DNA from: Bacteroidales bacterium UBA3389
Lineage (GTDB): Bacteria; Bacteroidota; Bacteroidia; Bacteroidales; P3
NCBI GenBank assembly: GCA_002358835.1
Contig: DEPP01000095.1
Location: 1 to 7,888, forward strand
Length of the DNA stretch: 7,888 nt
Reading direction: 5' to 3'
Both the position numbers and the translations under genes were made by a program. The notes under the pieces are model-generated. The model had not been told where the DNA came from, searched no databases, and saw only the letters and a program-made list of their open reading frames with translations. Shown here piece after piece: positions 5,686 to 7,888 of the stretch (the first letter of the stretch is position 1; each line of letters begins with the position of its first letter).

Positions 5686-6507
5686 ATGATATTTTTCCCA
5701 AACTGTAAAATAAATCTCGGATTAAGCATTGTGGCTAAACGAGATGATGGTTTCCATGAGATAAAATCTGTTTTCTATCCTGTGGATTTGTGTGATTCGT
5801 TGGAGATTCGCCCAAGCGATGAGGCGGAAAGCAGATTTGAACTTACGGGTTTGGATATTGGAGAAAGTAATTCGGAGGATAATCTTTGCATGAAAGCATT
5901 GCGGTTGTTGCAAAAAGACTATCCGCAAATCGGAAATGTGAATATGCATTTGCATAAAACGATTCCGGCATTTGCAGGCTTAGGAGGAGGAAGTTCGGAT
6001 GCTGTGAGTGCGTTGCGATTGTTGGATTTTGTGTATTCTCTTTCGCTTTCAAAAGATGAACTCTTGAAATATGCAACATCTTTAGGCTCAGACTGTGCAT
6101 TCTTTGTTGAAAACAGTCCGATGTATGTAAGTGGTAGAGGAGAGAAAATGCAAAAGAGTAATTTAAGTCTTGAAGGTAAGAGTGTTGTATTGGTAAAGCC
6201 GAATATCAGAATTTCGACTAAAGAGGCTTATGCTTGCGTTCGACCAAAGCCGACGGAGGTTGATTATGAGGATTTGCCTGATTTGAGACTTTGGAAAGAT
6301 GTTTTGAAAAACGATTTTGAAGATTCCTTGTTCCCGAAATATCCGGTGCTTTCCGAAATCAAACAAATGTTGTACGATAATGGTGCTTTGTATGCATCGC
6401 TTTCGGGTAGTGGGGCAACGGTTTTTGGAATTTTTGAAAAAGAAATTGATTTGGAGAGACTAAAGCAAGGAGATGATACGTTTATTTGGCAAGGCGCTTT
6501 AAGATAA
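5686..6507 (+). CDS. ispE: 4-diphosphocytidyl-2-C-methyl-D-erythritol kinase (IspE)
   Basis: A GHMP-superfamily kinase of 273 residues that phosphorylates the 2-hydroxyl of CDP-methylerythritol in the non-mevalonate (MEP) route to isoprenoid precursors, in the cytosol. The opening PNCKINLGL (5-13) carries the conserved Lys8. The glycine-rich ATP loop PAFAGLGGGSSDA is at 94-106. LGSDCAFF (133-140) supplies the catalytic Asp136. The third GHMP motif SLSGSGATVFGIF is at 238-250. These correspond to Lys10 and Asp141 of the E. coli enzyme. Length is slightly short of the E. coli enzyme, mostly at the C-terminus, as is common in Bacteroidetes. The ATG at 5686 sits right before the first conserved strand and about 25 nt from the predicted transcription start. 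The 30-nt gap to pepD has no promoter or terminator, so the two are probably co-transcribed. Its presence implies the MEP pathway. Confidence 0.97.
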   Translation: MIFFPNCKINLGLSIVAKRDDGFHEIKSVFYPVDLCDSLEIRPSDEAESRFELTGLDIGESNSEDNLCMKALRLLQKDYPQIGNVNMHLHKTIPAFAGLGGGSSDAVSALRLLDFVYSLSLSKDELLKYATSLGSDCAFFVENSPMYVSGRGEKMQKSNLSLEGKSVVLVKPNIRISTKEAYACVRPKPTEVDYEDLPDLRLWKDVLKNDFEDSLFPKYPVLSEIKQMLYDNGALYASLSGSGATVFGIFEKEIDLERLKQGDDTFIWQGALR

Positions 6508-6537
6508 CAAATAATAAAAAATATAAAACTAACAACT

Positions 6538-7888
6538 ATGAGTGAATTATTGAATTTAGAACCTAAGGGTTTGTGGAAACATTTCGATAAGATTTGTTCT
6601 ATTCCTCACCCATCAAAGCATGAGGAAAAGATTGTTGCGGCTTTGGTTGATTTTGCTAAGGCTAACAACATCGAATATAAGATTGATGAAACCGGAAACT
6701 TGATTATGCGTAAGCCTGCTTCGAAAGGAATGGAGAATCGCAAGGGTGTGATTTTGCAAGCTCACGTTGATATGGTTCCTCAGAAGAATAACGACACTAA
6801 ACACGACTTTGAGAACGATCCTATTTTGCCTCGCATCGAAGGAGAATGGATTAAGGCTACCGGAACTACACTTGGTGCAGACAATGGTATAGGTGTAGCT
6901 GCGGCATTGGCTGTTTTGGAAGACAAAGATCTTGTTCACGGACCAATAGAAGCTTTGTTTACAATTGACGAAGAAACAGGTATGACAGGAGCTTTTGGTT
7001 TGAAGGCTGGAGAATTAGAAGGCGATATTCTATTGAACTTAGACTCTGAAACAGAAGGAGAATTGTATGTTGGTTGTGCAGGAGGTATAGATGCAACAAT
7101 AAGATTCGACTTTAAGAAAGAAGCGATGCCGTCATCTTATTCAGCATTTGAATTGACAGTTAAAGGAATGAAGGGCGGACACTCAGGAATGGATATAATT
7201 CTTGGAAGAGGTAATGCCAACAAAACTTTGTTCAGAATATTGAAAGCTTTGGAAGCAGTTGATGTTCGCTTAGGAAACATCAATGGAGGCAGCCTTAGAA
7301 ATGCTATACCAAGAGAAGCGTTCTGTACAATAGCAGTTCCAACTGACAAAGCTCAAGAAGCAATGAATATTGTAAAGGAATTGGAAGCTGTTGTTAAGAG
7401 TGAGCTTTCTGCAGTTGAGCCTGATTTGATTATAACAATGACAGAGGCTTCTTCTTGTGAGTTTGTAATGGATACAGATGCAGCTAAGAGAGTTGTGAGA
7501 GCTATTTATGCTTGTCCAAATGGAGTTTACAGAATGAGCGATTCAATGGAAAATCTTGTTGAAACTTCATCTAACTTGGCTATTGTTAAGACAGACGGAG
7601 ACCAAATCTTGGCTTGTGCATTGTTAAGAAGCTCGGTTGATACAGCAAAAGCTGATTTCGCTGAAATGATGGCAAGTGTTATTGAATTGGCAGGAGGAAA
7701 TATTGAATTTGCAGGCGGTTATCCTGGTTGGAAACCAAATATGCAATCACCAATTTTGGAAACTATGACTTCCACATACAAGAAAATGTTTGGCAGAACA
7801 CCGAAAGTGATGGCTATTCACGCAGGTTTGGAATGCGGATTGTTAGGAGGAGTTTACAAAAACTGGGATATGATTTCATTCGGACCAA
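6538..7888 (+). CDS. pepD: Aminoacyl-histidine (cytosol non-specific) dipeptidase PepD, 3' end outside window
   Basis: A zinc-dependent M20-family (M20C) peptidase that hydrolyses Xaa-His and other dipeptides in the cytosol. 450 codons are visible and the frame is open at the window edge; the family is about 485 residues, so roughly 35 are missing. Metal-site residues appear in order: His76 and Asp78 in QAHVDMVPQ, Asp115 in GADNGIG, the general-base/metal pair Glu145-Glu146 in FTIDEETG, and Asp169 in LNLDSE. These align with His80, Asp82, Asp119, Glu149/150 and Asp173 of Vibrio PepD; the last ligand (His461 there) would fall beyond the window. The lid/dimerisation domain starts near 205 with the typical KGMKGGHSGMDI. 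HAGLECGLL near the end is also characteristic. The ATG at 6538 follows an A-rich leader 30 nt after ispE, consistent with an operon. Confidence 0.96.
   Translation, partial: MSELLNLEPKGLWKHFDKICSIPHPSKHEEKIVAALVDFAKANNIEYKIDETGNLIMRKPASKGMENRKGVILQAHVDMVPQKNNDTKHDFENDPILPRIEGEWIKATGTTLGADNGIGVAAALAVLEDKDLVHGPIEALFTIDEETGMTGAFGLKAGELEGDILLNLDSETEGELYVGCAGGIDATIRFDFKKEAMPSSYSAFELTVKGMKGGHSGMDIILGRGNANKTLFRILKALEAVDVRLGNINGGSLRNAIPREAFCTIAVPTDKAQEAMNIVKELEAVVKSELSAVEPDLIITMTEASSCEFVMDTDAAKRVVRAIYACPNGVYRMSDSMENLVETSSNLAIVKTDGDQILACALLRSSVDTAKADFAEMMASVIELAGGNIEFAGGYPGWKPNMQSPILETMTSTYKKMFGRTPKVMAIHAGLECGLLGGVYKNWDMISFGP

Noticed and set aside
6508..6537. Separate promoter for pepD
   Set aside because: The 30-nt gap is A-rich but has no TTTG/TAnnTTTG pair at suitable spacing, so co-transcription with ispE is simpler.

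Overview
The window looks like the chromosome of a Bacteroidota bacterium, probably Bacteroidales. The evidence is low-GC DNA, three promoters of the Bacteroidetes primary-sigma type (TTTG, 19-20 bp, TAnnTTTG), A-rich leaders without Shine-Dalgarno motifs, a BspA-type leucine-rich-repeat protein ending in a type IX secretion (T9SS) sorting domain, and an HtpG of Bacteroidetes type. Every recognisable gene lies on the + strand.

Layout. 1-1099: promoter and a secreted LRR/T9SS surface protein. 1100-1320: a 12-unit TA microsatellite, a hairpin terminator inside a 63-bp repeat (copy 1), and a new promoter. 1321-3299: a two-gene unit made of an AAA15/21-type ATPase (RloA/AbiLi-like) and an RloB-family Toprim-like protein, the organisation of AbiL/RloAB anti-phage systems and parallel to PARIS AriA-AriB. 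3306-3425: the last repeat of a WD40 protein, with stop codon but no start, a gene remnant directly behind rloB. 3438-3500: copy 2 of the 63-bp hairpin repeat. 3538-3556: a palindrome in the htpG leader. 3632-5527: htpG. 5528-5685: nested inverted repeats, a probable terminator, and a promoter whose -33 box lies in the terminator's T-tract. 5686-6507: ispE. 6538 to the window end: pepD (M20 family dipeptidase), cut by the window edge.

How it fits together. htpG, ispE and pepD are housekeeping genes (chaperone, isoprenoid precursor synthesis, peptide turnover); ispE and pepD are probably co-transcribed. The accessory part is 1145-3500: an AT-rich defence-like pair bracketed by two near-identical hairpin repeats and ending in a WD40 gene scar. 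The simplest reading (inference) is that rloAB arrived by replacing most of a WD40-repeat gene, with the old gene's 3' end and terminator left in place. The ATPase would act as sensor/regulator and the Toprim-like protein as the probable effector. I saw no RNA genes, integrase, transposase or CRISPR array.
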